This document shows, piece by piece, positions 9,722 through 19,608 of a stretch of 64,000 bases of DNA. The stretch's first letter is position 1, and every line of letters starts with the position of its first letter. Source of the DNA: Bacteroidales bacterium (lineage in GTDB: Bacteria > Bacteroidota > Bacteroidia > Bacteroidales > Muribaculaceae); assembly GCA_015060975.1 (NCBI GenBank), contig SUXI01000007.1, positions 100,452 through 164,451 on the forward strand, written 5' to 3'. The notes below the pieces were generated by a model that made no database searches, was not told where the DNA came from, and saw nothing but the letters and a program-made list of their open reading frames with translations. Position numbers and translations under genes: made by a program.

Positions 9722-10987
9722 TTATTCATATCTCATAGTTTGCGAGGGACTGATTGTCGATACCAAATGAGATGGTAGGATTAAAATGAGTATTGAAACA
9801 ATTATTACTACTATATTTAAAATGGCAATGTGCCACCAATTTATGTCGATGGGAACATAGCTAAGGTAATATGCTTCAGGGTCGAGAGGTATAATATGGA
9901 ATCTGTTTTGAATTATGACAAAAGATATAGACAATAAATTACCAATAGCCATGCCACGCAACACTAACCGCTGTGTCATATATATGAAAATGTTGCGAAT
10001 TTGGGAGTTTGTCGCTCCTATAGATTTAAGCAGCCCAATTGTTTTTACACGCTCGAGTATTAAAATGAAAAGGCATGAAACGAGTGTGAAACCGGCAACG
10101 CACGACATCAGTATTAATATTACAACGACATTTGTGTCAAGTAGGTCAAGCCAATTAAGGTATATTGCGCCTGTGTGCATAACGTTGTCGATATTATACA
10201 ATTTGTTTAGTTTTTGTGTGTAAACCGCTTGGTTTATTGCCGATTGCAGTAGCTTTGACTTGGTGATGATTCCTTTATTGTCAAGGCCCGATATATCGAT
10301 GGAATTTCCCGATAAAGAGTCGAGCAGTGATAATCTTTGCAATGTAGTTGTTGAAGCATAGGCTGTGACTTTGTCATATTCACCGAAACCGCTGTTGTAT
10401 ATGCCAGCTATCTCAAATTTTCGAGGTTTTATATTTCCATGCGTGAAAAAATAGGTGTTGATATTGTCGCCTATTTCAAGATTGAGCGCGTTGGCTGTCA
10501 GTGTGGATATAATGATTTTATTTTTACAAGAATCATTATTGTAGTCGGGTATTGCGCCTGATATAATATTCTGTTCAATAAAACTGTTGTCATGGTTGTT
10601 ATTTATCCCTTTAAATATTGCACCAACAAAATTTTTATCGTTTTTTAACATCCCAGGCTGTGTTACGCCAATGGAAATAATGGCATTTGAACTGTCGGGA
10701 TTGATGACAGGTTCTATTATATCATAAAGTGTTTTGTCTAATGTTATGCTTTGGTCGGTGATTCCGGTGGAATAGTCTATTGCGGGATTGATTGTTATCT
10801 GGGCGTTAAAACCCATTACTTTTTCTTGGATTTGTTTCTTGAATCCCGATACCACGGTTAAAGTTATCACCATCACAACTATGGCTATTGCCACACCTGT
10901 GACGGCGATTATTGTACTCGATGACGATGTGTCTCGTTTAGTTCCCTTGAGTTGAAGTCGTTGGGCGATAAATAAAGAAAAATTCAT
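9722..10987 (-). CDS. LolC/LolE-type ABC transporter permease
   Basis: This 421-residue permease is in the lipoprotein-releasing (LolC/E) branch of the MacB/FtsX superfamily. It has the expected topology: one N-terminal helix (about residues 26-48), a periplasmic MacB_PCD-like domain, then three helices at the C-terminus (about 290-312, 335-355 and 386-406). The motifs VVSGFKKQIQEKVMGFNAQITI and ERVKTIGLLKSIGATNSQI are typical of the family. It would extract lipoproteins from the inner membrane together with an ATPase encoded elsewhere. It starts 3 bp after the aminotransferase gene ends, so the two are co-transcribed. Confidence 0.88.
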   Translation of the reverse strand: MNFSLFIAQRLQLKGTKRDTSSSSTIIAVTGVAIAIVVMVITLTVVSGFKKQIQEKVMGFNAQITINPAIDYSTGITDQSITLDKTLYDIIEPVINPDSSNAIISIGVTQPGMLKNDKNFVGAIFKGINNNHDNSFIEQNIISGAIPDYNNDSCKNKIIISTLTANALNLEIGDNINTYFFTHGNIKPRKFEIAGIYNSGFGEYDKVTAYASTTTLQRLSLLDSLSGNSIDISGLDNKGIITKSKLLQSAINQAVYTQKLNKLYNIDNVMHTGAIYLNWLDLLDTNVVVILILMSCVAGFTLVSCLFILILERVKTIGLLKSIGATNSQIRNIFIYMTQRLVLRGMAIGNLLSISFVIIQNRFHIIPLDPEAYYLSYVPIDINWWHIAILNIVVIIVSILILILPSHLVSTISPSQTMRYE

Positions 10988-10990
10988 CGA

Positions 10991-12190
10991 TTAGTTTGTC
11001 TTTCCCGGATATGCTTTTAATGCTTCGGCAAGTACTTTAAGGGCTTTGGCGAGATTCTCTTTCTTGAGAACGTATGCCATTCGCACTTCATTGCGTCCCA
11101 CTCCTTCGGTTGTGTAGAATCCCGATGCCGGAGCCATAAACACGGTTTGTCTTTCATATTCAAAGTCACGAAGGCACCATTCGCAAAACTTGTCGGCGTC
11201 ATCGACAGGAAGTGATACCACTGTGTAGAATGCTCCCATAGGAATAGGGGAGTAGCACCCCGGTATTTTATTCAAACCGTCGATAAGATATTTACGGCGC
11301 TCTACATATTCGTTATATGTCATCAACATATAGTCGGCACTTGCATCGATTGAAGCTTCTGCCACGATTTGTCCCAATAGGGGTGGACTTAATCGGGCTT
11401 GGCAAAATTTCATCACATTTTTCTTAAGCTCTTTGTGCTTTGTGATGATTGCACCTATGCGAATGCCACATTCGCTATAACGTTTTGATACTGAATCGAT
11501 AAGCACGACCTGTTCCTCGATTCCGGGAAGATGAAATGCTGAGATATATGGAGCACCTGTATAGCAAAATTCACGATAAACCTCATCAGAGAACAAGAAA
11601 AGGTCATATTTCTTTACAATATCGCGAATTTGGTTCATCTCCTTTTGAGTATATAGATAGCCGGTGGGATTGTTGGGATTGCATATCAAAATACCCTTGG
11701 TGCGAGGAGTTATCAATGCTTCAAATTTCTCTACCGGGGGCAATGCAAACCCTTCATCTATACTTGAAGGAACGGTAACGATTTTTGCACCTGCCGAAAT
11801 TGCAAATGCCATATAGTTGGCATAGGCCGGTTCGGGAACTATAATTTCGTCTCCGGGATCAAGACATGCCATAAATGCAAACAACACAGCCTCGCTACCA
11901 CCGGTTGTGACGATAATATCGTCAACATCGACATCAATGTTGAATCGCTTATAATATGCCGCCAATTTTTGACGCAAAGAAAGCAGTCCCTCCGATGGGC
12001 TGTATTCAAGCGTAGTGCGGTCGATATGTTTCAAAGCCTCCAATCCTTCTTGGGGAGAGGGTAAGTCGGGCTGACCGATGTTCAAGTGATAAACTTTCAC
12101 TCCTCGAGCTTTTGCCGCATTTGACAATGGCACGAGTTTGCGAATGGGTGATGCCGGCATTATCTGCCCGCGTTGTGATATACTTGGCAT
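10991..12190 (-). CDS. Class I/II pyridoxal-phosphate aminotransferase
   Basis: This 399-residue fold-type I aminotransferase is of the AspC/alanine-aminotransferase-like group. Visible motifs are YHLNIGQPDLPSP, TTGGSEA for phosphate binding, NPNNPTG for the substrate carboxylate, the Asp and Tyr of FSDEVYREF, and the PLP Schiff-base lysine in DSVSKRYSECGIRIG. The conserved C-terminal Arg lies in NEVRMAYV. Substrate cannot be fixed from sequence; aspartate, alanine or a related amino acid is likely. It is the first gene of a two-gene unit with the LolC/E permease. A -7 box TACCTTTG lies at 12249-12256 on the minus strand. Confidence 0.9.
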   Translation of the reverse strand: MPSISQRGQIMPASPIRKLVPLSNAAKARGVKVYHLNIGQPDLPSPQEGLEALKHIDRTTLEYSPSEGLLSLRQKLAAYYKRFNIDVDVDDIIVTTGGSEAVLFAFMACLDPGDEIIVPEPAYANYMAFAISAGAKIVTVPSSIDEGFALPPVEKFEALITPRTKGILICNPNNPTGYLYTQKEMNQIRDIVKKYDLFLFSDEVYREFCYTGAPYISAFHLPGIEEQVVLIDSVSKRYSECGIRIGAIITKHKELKKNVMKFCQARLSPPLLGQIVAEASIDASADYMLMTYNEYVERRKYLIDGLNKIPGCYSPIPMGAFYTVVSLPVDDADKFCEWCLRDFEYERQTVFMAPASGFYTTEGVGRNEVRMAYVLKKENLAKALKVLAEALKAYPGKTN

Positions 12191-12248
12191 TTTATAAAAA
12201 TGTTTTTATTCTGAAATCTAAAATATTTTGCAACATATTATTAAAATG

Positions 12249-12256
12249 CAAAGGTA
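12249..12256 (-). promoter_or_regulatory. -7 promoter box of the aminotransferase-permease unit
   Basis: TACCTTTG on the minus strand, about 59 nt before the aminotransferase ATG. No TTG box stands at the right distance. Confidence 0.5.
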
Positions 12257-12328
12257 ATGCAAAACCACATAAAATAAAAACTAATCTCAAAATTTAACCA
12301 TGAAATGACACAAAAAAAGGTATAAAAA

Positions 12329-12354
12329 GGCTACCGCTGCTCATTGCGATAGCC
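12329..12354 (-). terminator. Terminator after the LRR protein gene
   Basis: GGCTA-c-CGC pairs with GCG-a-TAGCC around an 8-nt loop. On the minus strand the stem is followed by TTTTTATACC, about 100 nt after the LRR gene stop. Confidence 0.6.
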
Positions 12355-12450
12355 CTGTTATATAAAAGTACATAATTACATAAAATTAGTATCTTTTATG
12401 CCTTTTGTTTTTTTGTTGAAAAAATATCGTACGACCTTAATTATTAACAT

Positions 12451-13311
12451 TTAATTTTTAATTATAAATTTCTTTGTGGTTCCGTCGCTATACTTCACAA
12501 TATTTAAGCCTTTAGTTGGTTCCGAGAGCAATCGACCGTAAATATCATAGCGTACCACCTCGATGGCTTTTTTATCTATTTCAATGCCTTCTACCCCTGC
12601 TATTTCAGTAATATTGGTAAAATTACGCCATTCATAAGCATTAACGTATGCATCTTTTGTTCCTTCCGGCACATTTAATAGAGCTGAAAAGCTTCCCCCG
12701 AAAGCGCAATAGTCACATATTGGCGGAGTTTCACAATAAGATGTGACAGAGTCTAAATAGCAATAAGCGAACGCATACCTTCCAATATATGTAATCGAAT
12801 TGCCAATAGTTACCTCAGTCAGCTTGTAGCAATACTGGAACGCCCCATCGCCAATTTTAGTCACCGAATTAGGTATAGTTACCTCGGTTAATCCTGAACA
12901 ATTATAGAACGCATAGTTACCAATTGATGTCACCGAATTAGAGATATTGATCACAGTCATCCCAGTGCATTCCATGAATGCGTTGTTCCCAATTGTAGTT
13001 ACCGAATTAGGTATAGTTGCCTCAGTTAGCCCATAGCAACCATAGAACGCCAAGTTCCCAATTTCAGTAACCGAATAAGTAATACCATTATGTGTCACCG
13101 AATTAGGGATCGAAACCGCACCGTAGTATTCGTTAGAATAATCATCGTAAGAATCTCCTCTATATGTCACCTTCACAGTATTATTAGACGAGTTAGAGAA
13201 GTTGTAATAAATGCCATCGGCTTCAAAGTCGTGAGCGGAAGCTGAAAGCCCAATGGAAAGCATTGCCACGATAGTGACAAAAGCCTTTGATAGAAAGATT
13301 AAATTTTTCAT
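12451..13311 (-). CDS. Secreted BspA-like leucine-rich repeat protein
   Basis: This 286-residue protein has a signal peptide (residues 1-26, cleaved near SASA-HDFEA). It then carries about five LRR_5 (BspA/treponemal type) repeats of the form F.-C-gLTEVTIPNSVT-IG--AF between about residues 80 and 190. The last 30-35 residues (IEVVRYDIYGRLL...GLNIVKYSDGTTKKFIIKN) resemble a type IX-like C-terminal sorting tail. It is probably secreted or surface-displayed. The family is linked to adhesion and host protein binding, though a specific ligand cannot be inferred. It is monocistronic, with a terminator near 12329-12354 and a 600-bp repeat-rich region upstream. Confidence 0.85.
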   Translation of the reverse strand: MKNLIFLSKAFVTIVAMLSIGLSASAHDFEADGIYYNFSNSSNNTVKVTYRGDSYDDYSNEYYGAVSIPNSVTHNGITYSVTEIGNLAFYGCYGLTEATIPNSVTTIGNNAFMECTGMTVINISNSVTSIGNYAFYNCSGLTEVTIPNSVTKIGDGAFQYCYKLTEVTIGNSITYIGRYAFAYCYLDSVTSYCETPPICDYCAFGGSFSALLNVPEGTKDAYVNAYEWRNFTNITEIAGVEGIEIDKKAIEVVRYDIYGRLLSEPTKGLNIVKYSDGTTKKFIIKN

Positions 13312-13501
13312 TATAGAATAAATTATATTATTGGTTTGTTGTTGATTATCAAATTATTAGTAATAAAATAACATCTCCGTTTTTAATAAGAGAGAGATGC
13401 AATTACCTTAAATGACTGAAAACCAACTTCGTAAGTCATGACAGAATACAACGACTTGCAACGAAATTATTTATATTGTTGCTATTTTTTATGAGTTATA
13501 T

Positions 13502-13532
13502 TTTGTAAACGTTTGATTTTTAATTACTTTTG
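13502..13532 (+). promoter_or_regulatory. Consensus promoter pointing toward feoAB
   Basis: TTTG (13502-13505), 19 nt, TACTTTTG (13525-13532) on the plus strand fits the Bacteroidetes promoter. Transcription would start at a near-perfect palindrome (TCTCTCTTATTAAGAGAGA, about 13543-13561) and run 400 nt before feoB. It could drive a long feoB leader or a short RNA. Confidence 0.45.
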
Positions 13533-13583
13533 TGAAGCGATTCTCTCTTATTAAGAGAGAGATTTTGACATATTTTAAGTATT

Positions 13584-13625
13584 AAAAATTATATACCAAA
13601 AATTATATACCAAAAATTATATACC
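13584..13625. repeat. Three exact 14-bp tandem repeats
   Basis: AAAAATTATATACC is repeated three times without a mismatch (13584-13597, 13598-13611, 13612-13625). The unit is longer than one helical turn and A/T rich. It sits in the non-coding region between the LRR gene and feoB. Confidence 0.9.
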
Positions 13626-13800
13626 GAAAATCAAGGTGTTTAGCACCTAAACTGTCCCCTTTTTGAATGAAAGGGGGACGAGGCTCGCAGAGCCGGAGGG
13701 GGATAGAACAATGCACAATTAATAATTCACAATGCATTAGCCGTTATGTTCATTATGTCCTTCTGTCAAAAAAACTCTCGGTGGCGGTGAGGACAGAACG
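13626..13800. repeat. Cluster of inverted repeats (REP-like intergenic element)
   Basis: Several hairpins follow the tandem repeats: AGGTG/CACCT near 13634-13648, GTCCCCTTT with AAAGGGGGAC near 13654-13679, GGCTCgcaGAGCC near 13683-13695, an AATGCA...TGCATT palindrome containing AATTaatAATT near 13711-13738, and TGTCCT...AGGACA near 13756-13796. No credible ORF is present. It looks like a repetitive extragenic element, which must be judged by genome-wide copy number. Confidence 0.5.
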
Positions 13801-13942
13801 ACAAAAGTTTTAAATTTATGTAATATTTAGAGATTGTTGAATTAAAGAAACGTTTAATTGGATTGATTCTAAATAAATAATGTGAAATTCTTCTTAGTTA
13901 GCGTTTTTTTTCGGATATTTGCACTCTCAAAAATCAAGTTTA

Positions 13943-16339
13943 ATGAGATTGTCGGGATTAAAGCCGGGAGAATCGGGCATAATAGTAAAAATTCTTGGTC
14001 ACGGAGCTTTTCGTAAGCGTGTGATAGAGATGGGGTTTGTGAAAGGTCGCAAAATCACCGCTCTTATGAGTGCGCCCTTAAACGACCCGGTGAAATATAC
14101 GCTTATGGGATATGAAGTGTCGCTTCGATTGAGCGAGGCTAATCTTGTTGAAGTTATTCCTGTCTCGGATGCCGATAAAGTTGCCGACATGGCACACCTT
14201 GATGTTATTGATGAAACCGACGAATATTCGGCTGAGTATCGCGGGTTGCGTCACACTATTAATGTGGCACTTATAGGCAATCCAAATTGTGGCAAAACTT
14301 CGTTGTTTAATATTGCCGCCGGCACTCATGAGCATGTGGGGAATTATAGTGGAGTTACGGTTGATGCAAAAAAGGGAAAATTTGAATATGGAGGATATAA
14401 ATTCAATATAGTTGATCTTCCGGGCACATACTCACTCTCGGCATATACTCCCGAGGAACTTTATGTGCGTCGTTACCTCAAAGATGAAATTCCCGATGTG
14501 ATTATAAATGTTGTTGATGCCTCAAATCTTGAGCGCAATCTATATCTCACTACCGAGTTGATCGACATGGACCGAAGCATGGTAATCGCATTGAACATGT
14601 ATGACGAGCTTAAACGCTCGGGGTGCGAACTTGATTATTCAATGCTTGGCAATATGATTGGAGTGCCGGTAGTGCCAACTGTTTCCACTTCGGGGAATGG
14701 TATTAATCGATTGTTTGATACCGTTATTGCGGTTTATGAAGGCAGGGAGGCAACAGTGCGTCACATTCATGTCAATCTTGGAGAGGATATTGAGGCAAGT
14801 GTAAAGTCGCTTAAAGATGAGCTAAAGAAAGACCGTCATGTAGGTCAACATTTTTCACCTCGATATCTTGCAATTAAGTTACTTGAATGTGATGGAGAGG
14901 TTGATACTATGCTTAAAGTATCGCCCGAATATAATAGGCTTATTGCATTGCGTGATCGTGAATTAAAACGCATAGAATTATTGAGGGGGGAAGATGTGAC
15001 ATCGTTAATCGCCAATCAAAAATATGGTTTTATTGCAGGTGCCTTGGCAGAGACTATGACTGAAAACGAGAAAGATGTCACACGCAACACTCGCATAATC
15101 GATGCTTTTGTAACCAATCGTTTATTTGGTTTCCCTATTTTCTTGCTTATAATGTTTGCTATCTTTTGGGCAACGTTTGAAGTAGGCGCTTACCCGATGC
15201 AGTGGATTGATTGTGGGGTTAATTGGCTTTCGTCGGTTGTTGACGACATTTTACCTGTTGGGCCATTGAAAGACTTGATTGTCGATGGTGTGATAGGTGG
15301 AGTTGGTGGTGTGATTGTTTTTTTACCCAACATTTTGATACTTTTTTTCTGCATCTCCTTTATGGAAGATTCGGGATATATGGCACGAGCCGCATTTATT
15401 ATGGATAAACTTATGCATCGCATAGGGCTGCATGGTAAATCGTTTATTCCATTAGTGATGGGTTTTGGTTGCAATGTGCCGGCTATTATCGCTTCAAGGT
15501 CGATTGAAAGCCGTAGTAGCCGATTGATAACGATATTAATAAATCCGTTTATGTCGTGTTCGGCGCGATTGCCAATATATGTGTTGCTTGTGTCAACATT
15601 TTTTCGTGAATATGCGGCTGTTGCGTTCTTCTCAATGTATTTGTTGGGGATATTAATTGCAATGATAACGGCAAAACTGTTGCGTAGATTTTATTTTAAG
15701 GTCGATGAAACCCCTTTTGTAATGGAGTTGCCTCCCTATCGCATGCCTTCGCTTAAAATGTCGCTTAGCCATACTTGGAGCAAAGGTCAGCAATATCTCA
15801 AAAAAATGGGTGGGATTATTCTTTTTGCAAGTATTATAGTGTGGGCGTTGAACTATTTTCCTATGCGCAATGAAATGTCACAACATAATATGGAGATGAT
15901 TCATGATGAAGCAACAATAAATCCGGCAACCGATTCATATCTCGAAATGATAGGAAAGGCTATTAATCCTGTTTTAGAGCCTCTCGGATTTCATTGGCGG
16001 GCATCGGTGGCGGCGATTGCCGGATTGCCGGCCAAAGAAATTGTTGTTTCAACCATGGGGGTATTATATGCCGATTATGGTGACAATGAAATGACAGATG
16101 CGACTTTATCGGCTCGCATTACAGCACCTTCGCCAATTACAGGAGAACCCGATTTCACACCAGCATCGGCGTTGAGTTTTATGGTGTTTATATTGTTATA
16201 TTGCCCATGTATCGCATCGGTTACTGCGATAATTAAAGAATCGGGGAATTGGAAATATGGAGCATTTGCTGTGTTGTATAACACGGCAGTGGCATGGTTG
16301 GCAGGATTTTTAATTTATCAAATAGCCTCGTTATTCTAA
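13943..16339 (+). CDS. feoB: Fused FeoA-FeoB ferrous iron transporter
   Basis: About 798 residues. The first 75 form a FeoA (SH3-like) domain (LSGLKPGESGIIVKI...RVIEMGFVKGR). A FeoB G domain follows (G1 GNPNCGKTS, G3 DLPGTYS, G4 NMYD), then a helical linker and the polytopic permease with GFGCNVPAI and paired Gate motifs. It imports Fe2+ across the inner membrane. FeoA-FeoB fusion is usual in Bacteroidetes. A TTG at 13919 could extend the protein by 8 residues, but it lies within a -7-like box (gATATTTG, 13914-13921), so ATG 13943 is preferred. The 3' end overlaps the convergent mutS2 gene by 9 bp. Confidence 0.95.
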   Translation: MRLSGLKPGESGIIVKILGHGAFRKRVIEMGFVKGRKITALMSAPLNDPVKYTLMGYEVSLRLSEANLVEVIPVSDADKVADMAHLDVIDETDEYSAEYRGLRHTINVALIGNPNCGKTSLFNIAAGTHEHVGNYSGVTVDAKKGKFEYGGYKFNIVDLPGTYSLSAYTPEELYVRRYLKDEIPDVIINVVDASNLERNLYLTTELIDMDRSMVIALNMYDELKRSGCELDYSMLGNMIGVPVVPTVSTSGNGINRLFDTVIAVYEGREATVRHIHVNLGEDIEASVKSLKDELKKDRHVGQHFSPRYLAIKLLECDGEVDTMLKVSPEYNRLIALRDRELKRIELLRGEDVTSLIANQKYGFIAGALAETMTENEKDVTRNTRIIDAFVTNRLFGFPIFLLIMFAIFWATFEVGAYPMQWIDCGVNWLSSVVDDILPVGPLKDLIVDGVIGGVGGVIVFLPNILILFFCISFMEDSGYMARAAFIMDKLMHRIGLHGKSFIPLVMGFGCNVPAIIASRSIESRSSRLITILINPFMSCSARLPIYVLLVSTFFREYAAVAFFSMYLLGILIAMITAKLLRRFYFKVDETPFVMELPPYRMPSLKMSLSHTWSKGQQYLKKMGGIILFASIIVWALNYFPMRNEMSQHNMEMIHDEATINPATDSYLEMIGKAINPVLEPLGFHWRASVAAIAGLPAKEIVVSTMGVLYADYGDNEMTDATLSARITAPSPITGEPDFTPASALSFMVFILLYCPCIASVTAIIKESGNWKYGAFAVLYNTAVAWLAGFLIYQIASLF

Positions 16340-18784
16340 AGTGACAACTGTAATACCTGCGCCACCGAGTTGCACATGCTCGTCGCGGTAGGATTTTACA
16401 CCGTTTACCGAGTCGAGATATTGGCGCAAATATTGACGTAAAGCCCCGGTGCCTGTGCCATGAAGTATTCTCACTTGCTTGGCATTAAATTGAATGGCGT
16501 CATCGATGAAGTATGTGATAGCTTGCACGGCTTCATCTACACGCATGCCTCTCACATCAATTTCTTGTTTGAAATTCAGTTGACGCTCGCGCAGTTTGTC
16601 GGTAGTTGACGCACTCACAAACGATGCTTTTTTTGCTCCCGATTGAGCTTGAGCAATGGTGCGTTTCAATCGGTCGAGTTTTACTGATGTTTTTAGCATG
16701 CCAAATGCCACAAGAGCATTCTTGCCATTGATTTCCATTACTGTGCCCACAATTGATTGACCGTCCATTTTCACGTTATCACCTATTGATATAGGTTCTG
16801 CATCTTTTTTAGGCGCTTGATTATTATGTTTGTTTTTACTTTTGGGGGCTTTTTTGAGCAGATGATGCTCATTATTGTCACTTCTCTCTTTAGCTAATTG
16901 CTTTTTCTCCTCTTGGAGACGGCGGCGAGCCTCAAGTGTGCGCTCTTTTTCGGCTTGAGCTTGCTTTATCTCATGTATTGTGCGCTCTATTGATGCGTTA
17001 CTGCTATCAAGAATGCGACGAGCCTCATCGCGAGCTTCACTTATGATTTCACGACGTTTCTCACGAAGTTGTGTCGCATCGTTTTCGTATTGTTCGAGAA
17101 GATGTTCGAGTTTTTTCTCTTTTTGACGAATTGCGGTACGCTTGTTTTCCCAATAGCGTTTGTCGCGAGTTATGTCGAGCAGATATTTATCGAGATTGAT
17201 GTAATCGCTTCCCACAATCTCCTCGGCATTAGCGATAATCTCGCTTGGCAACCCAATCTTTTTCGCAATTTCTACGGCAAACGAACTTCCGGGATTGCCT
17301 ATCGACAATTTGAACTGGGGTTGCATCAGATGCCTGTCATATAGCATTGAGCCATTAATGAGCCCCGGAGTGTCTTCGGCAAAATGTTTGAGGTTTTGGT
17401 AATGGGTTGTAATTACTCCCCACATTTCTTTGTCGTTAAATACTTTTAGAATCGCTTGTGCTATTGCTCCTCCTATTTGGGGTTCGGTGCCTCCTCCAAA
17501 TTCATCAATCAATACCAATGTCGATTTGCGTCCTCTTGCCACAAAATGTTTCATGTTTTTGAGGTGAGAACTATAGGTGCTCAAATCATCTTCGAGCGAT
17601 TGGTCGTCGCCTATATCTATAAATATGTCATCGAAAAAACCGATGTGAGAATTTTCATATAGTGGAGGCAATAAACCGCATTGAGTCATATATTGCACTA
17701 TTCCTACAGTTTTAAGGCACACCGATTTCCCTCCGGCATTTGGGCCCGAGATGATTAACAATCGATTTTCGGGCGTGAGTGTAATATCGAGTGGCACAAT
17801 TTCTTTTCCTTGACGTGCGAGTGATTGTAATAACACAGGGTGGCAAGCGTGATACCATTCTATTTCGGGGTTGTCGCTCAATGATGGCAATTCGCCTCCA
17901 ATCTCTTGCGCAAATAACGCTTTGGCATGAATGAAGTCAAATTCGCCAAGGACTCCATAGCTTACAAGCATTTCATCAATATGTGGACGCATCTCGTCGG
18001 CTACCGATGTCAAAATACGGGTAATCTCGCGTCGTTCATCCATTTGTAGTTCTCGCACACGATTGTTGGCTTCAACGATTTCGGCGGGTTCGATAAACAC
18101 AGTTTTACCTGATGCCGATTCGTCATGCACAATGCCATTTATTTTGCGTTTATACATGGGAGGCACAGGAATAACCAATCGTCCGTCGCGCATCGATGGG
18201 GTAGTGTCTCCTTCGAGGTACCCCTCTTTTGTCGCTCGAGAAATAACACGACGCATAGCCGCATTGATTGTGCCGGTCATAGCCGATAGCGCTCGGCGAA
18301 TTTCTGCCAACTCGGGCGATGCATTATCTTTCACATTCCCGAAACGATCTACTATGCGGTCTATTGTTGAAACAATATGAGGGAATGCAATTAGTGTTAG
18401 CGATAGTTGGTCGAGGGTTGGGTAGGAACTGACTCCGTTTTCATTGCGATGATGAGCAAAAAATGTGGCTATGCCGGCTATTGTAGCAAGCGATTGGCGA
18501 ATGCTAAACAAATCGGGAGCAGAGATAAAAGTTCCCGGTACTCGCAAATTTTTCAATAATCCGTTTACATCGTGGATATTCTCTAAAGGTAGAGTTTCTT
18601 CGCTTACGATGATGGTTTTCATTTCGATTGTTGAAGTGAGTAGGCGTTTCACTGTGTCAAAATCGGTTGAAAACACCATTTTTCGGCAGCATTCTTTGCC
18701 GAGAGCTGATGAGCAGTGATTTGCTACCATATCACGCACCGTGGTAAATCCTATCTTTGTTTCAAAGCTATCGGGATAGATCAT
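16331..18784 (-). CDS. mutS2: MutS2-type endonuclease/ATPase with Smr domain
   Basis: This 817-residue protein carries the core and clamp helices of MutS, then the ABC-type ATPase (Walker A GPNAGGKS, Walker B STLVLIDEFGGGTEP), a Lys/Glu/Arg-rich coiled coil (about residues 520-640), and a C-terminal Smr nuclease domain (EIDVRGMRVDEA...ILHGTGTGALR). It lacks the MutS mismatch-recognition domain. MutS2 proteins suppress recombination or act on collided ribosomes in other bacteria, and which role applies here is not known. lptB lies 33 bp upstream on the same strand. The stop overlaps feoB by 9 bp tail to tail. Confidence 0.95.
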   Translation of the reverse strand: MIYPDSFETKIGFTTVRDMVANHCSSALGKECCRKMVFSTDFDTVKRLLTSTIEMKTIIVSEETLPLENIHDVNGLLKNLRVPGTFISAPDLFSIRQSLATIAGIATFFAHHRNENGVSSYPTLDQLSLTLIAFPHIVSTIDRIVDRFGNVKDNASPELAEIRRALSAMTGTINAAMRRVISRATKEGYLEGDTTPSMRDGRLVIPVPPMYKRKINGIVHDESASGKTVFIEPAEIVEANNRVRELQMDERREITRILTSVADEMRPHIDEMLVSYGVLGEFDFIHAKALFAQEIGGELPSLSDNPEIEWYHACHPVLLQSLARQGKEIVPLDITLTPENRLLIISGPNAGGKSVCLKTVGIVQYMTQCGLLPPLYENSHIGFFDDIFIDIGDDQSLEDDLSTYSSHLKNMKHFVARGRKSTLVLIDEFGGGTEPQIGGAIAQAILKVFNDKEMWGVITTHYQNLKHFAEDTPGLINGSMLYDRHLMQPQFKLSIGNPGSSFAVEIAKKIGLPSEIIANAEEIVGSDYINLDKYLLDITRDKRYWENKRTAIRQKEKKLEHLLEQYENDATQLREKRREIISEARDEARRILDSSNASIERTIHEIKQAQAEKERTLEARRRLQEEKKQLAKERSDNNEHHLLKKAPKSKNKHNNQAPKKDAEPISIGDNVKMDGQSIVGTVMEINGKNALVAFGMLKTSVKLDRLKRTIAQAQSGAKKASFVSASTTDKLRERQLNFKQEIDVRGMRVDEAVQAITYFIDDAIQFNAKQVRILHGTGTGALRQYLRQYLDSVNGVKSYRDEHVQLGGAGITVVTLE

Positions 18785-18817
18785 AATCGTAGAATATAGA
18801 AAAATATGATTATGATA

Positions 18818-19579
18818 TTATTCAAATTTCTTGCGGTGAAACACAAAGTTGCGACCAAGATATTTTTCTTTTACTACCGGATTTTCTGCTAATTCCTCAG
18901 ATGTACCTTGAAATAGTATTTTACCTTCAAATAAAAGATAAGCACGGTCGGTAATGCTTAATGTTTCGGGTGCATTGTGGTCGGTAATCAGTATGCCTAT
19001 GTTTTTTTCCTTAAGTTTATATACAACCGATTGTATTTCTTCAACAGCAATGGGATCGACACCTGCAAATGGTTCGTCAAGCATGATGAATTTGGGACTT
19101 ATGGCGAGGCAACGGGCTATTTCAGTGCGACGTCGTTCACCACCCGAAAGACGGTCTCCGAGATTTTTTCTTACCTTTTCAAGGCTGAATTCAGAAATGA
19201 GACTTTCTAATTTTTCTCGTTGATATTCCTTTGTAGTGTTTGTCAATTCAAGAACCGACCTGATATTGTCCTCTACTGTCATTTTGCGGAAAACAGAAGG
19301 CTCTTGAGCAAGGTAACCAATACCGTTTTGAGCTCGTTTATATACCGGGAATTTGGTAATATTCAAGTCATTTAGATATATTTCACCTTCATTTGGGGTG
19401 ACAAGTCCTACAGTCATATAAAAGGTTGTTGTCTTTCCGGCTCCATTGGGACCAAGAAGACCAACAATCTCACCTTGTGTCACATCTATTGACACATGAT
19501 TTACTACCGTGCGTTGACGATATTTTTTTACGAGATTTTCGGTGCGAAGCACCATGCGCTCATTTTTTTGTTCTTCCAT
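18818..19579 (-). CDS. lptB: LPS export ABC transporter ATP-binding protein LptB
   Basis: This 253-residue ABC ATPase powers LptB2FGC, which extracts LPS from the inner membrane. Walker A is GPNGAGKT, the Q-loop is AQEPSVF, the signature is LSGGERRR, Walker B is FIMLDEP and the H-loop is ITDH. The start [26 protein letters not shown] and the [21 protein letters not shown] segment are typical of LptB rather than other ABC ATPases. It lies directly upstream of mutS2 (33 bp) and is divergent from mlaE. No other lpt gene is nearby. Confidence 0.93.
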   Translation of the reverse strand: MEEQKNERMVLRTENLVKKYRQRTVVNHVSIDVTQGEIVGLLGPNGAGKTTTFYMTVGLVTPNEGEIYLNDLNITKFPVYKRAQNGIGYLAQEPSVFRKMTVEDNIRSVLELTNTTKEYQREKLESLISEFSLEKVRKNLGDRLSGGERRRTEIARCLAISPKFIMLDEPFAGVDPIAVEEIQSVVYKLKEKNIGILITDHNAPETLSITDRAYLLFEGKILFQGTSEELAENPVVKEKYLGRNFVFHRKKFE

Positions 19580-19608
19580 AAATATATTTGAGGCTGCAAC
19601 TATCTATT

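Noticed and set aside
12451..13311. A third copy of the A/B leader RNA upstream of this LRR gene
   Set aside because: The 600-bp upstream region contains other repeats but neither AAAGGTGTTATTG nor the inner helices.
13584..13625. CRISPR-like array
   Set aside because: Only three 14-bp direct repeats with no spacers and no cas genes.
13919..13942. TTG start for FeoAB adding eight residues
   Set aside because: The TTG is part of a -7-like box, and the FeoA domain begins right at the ATG at 13943.
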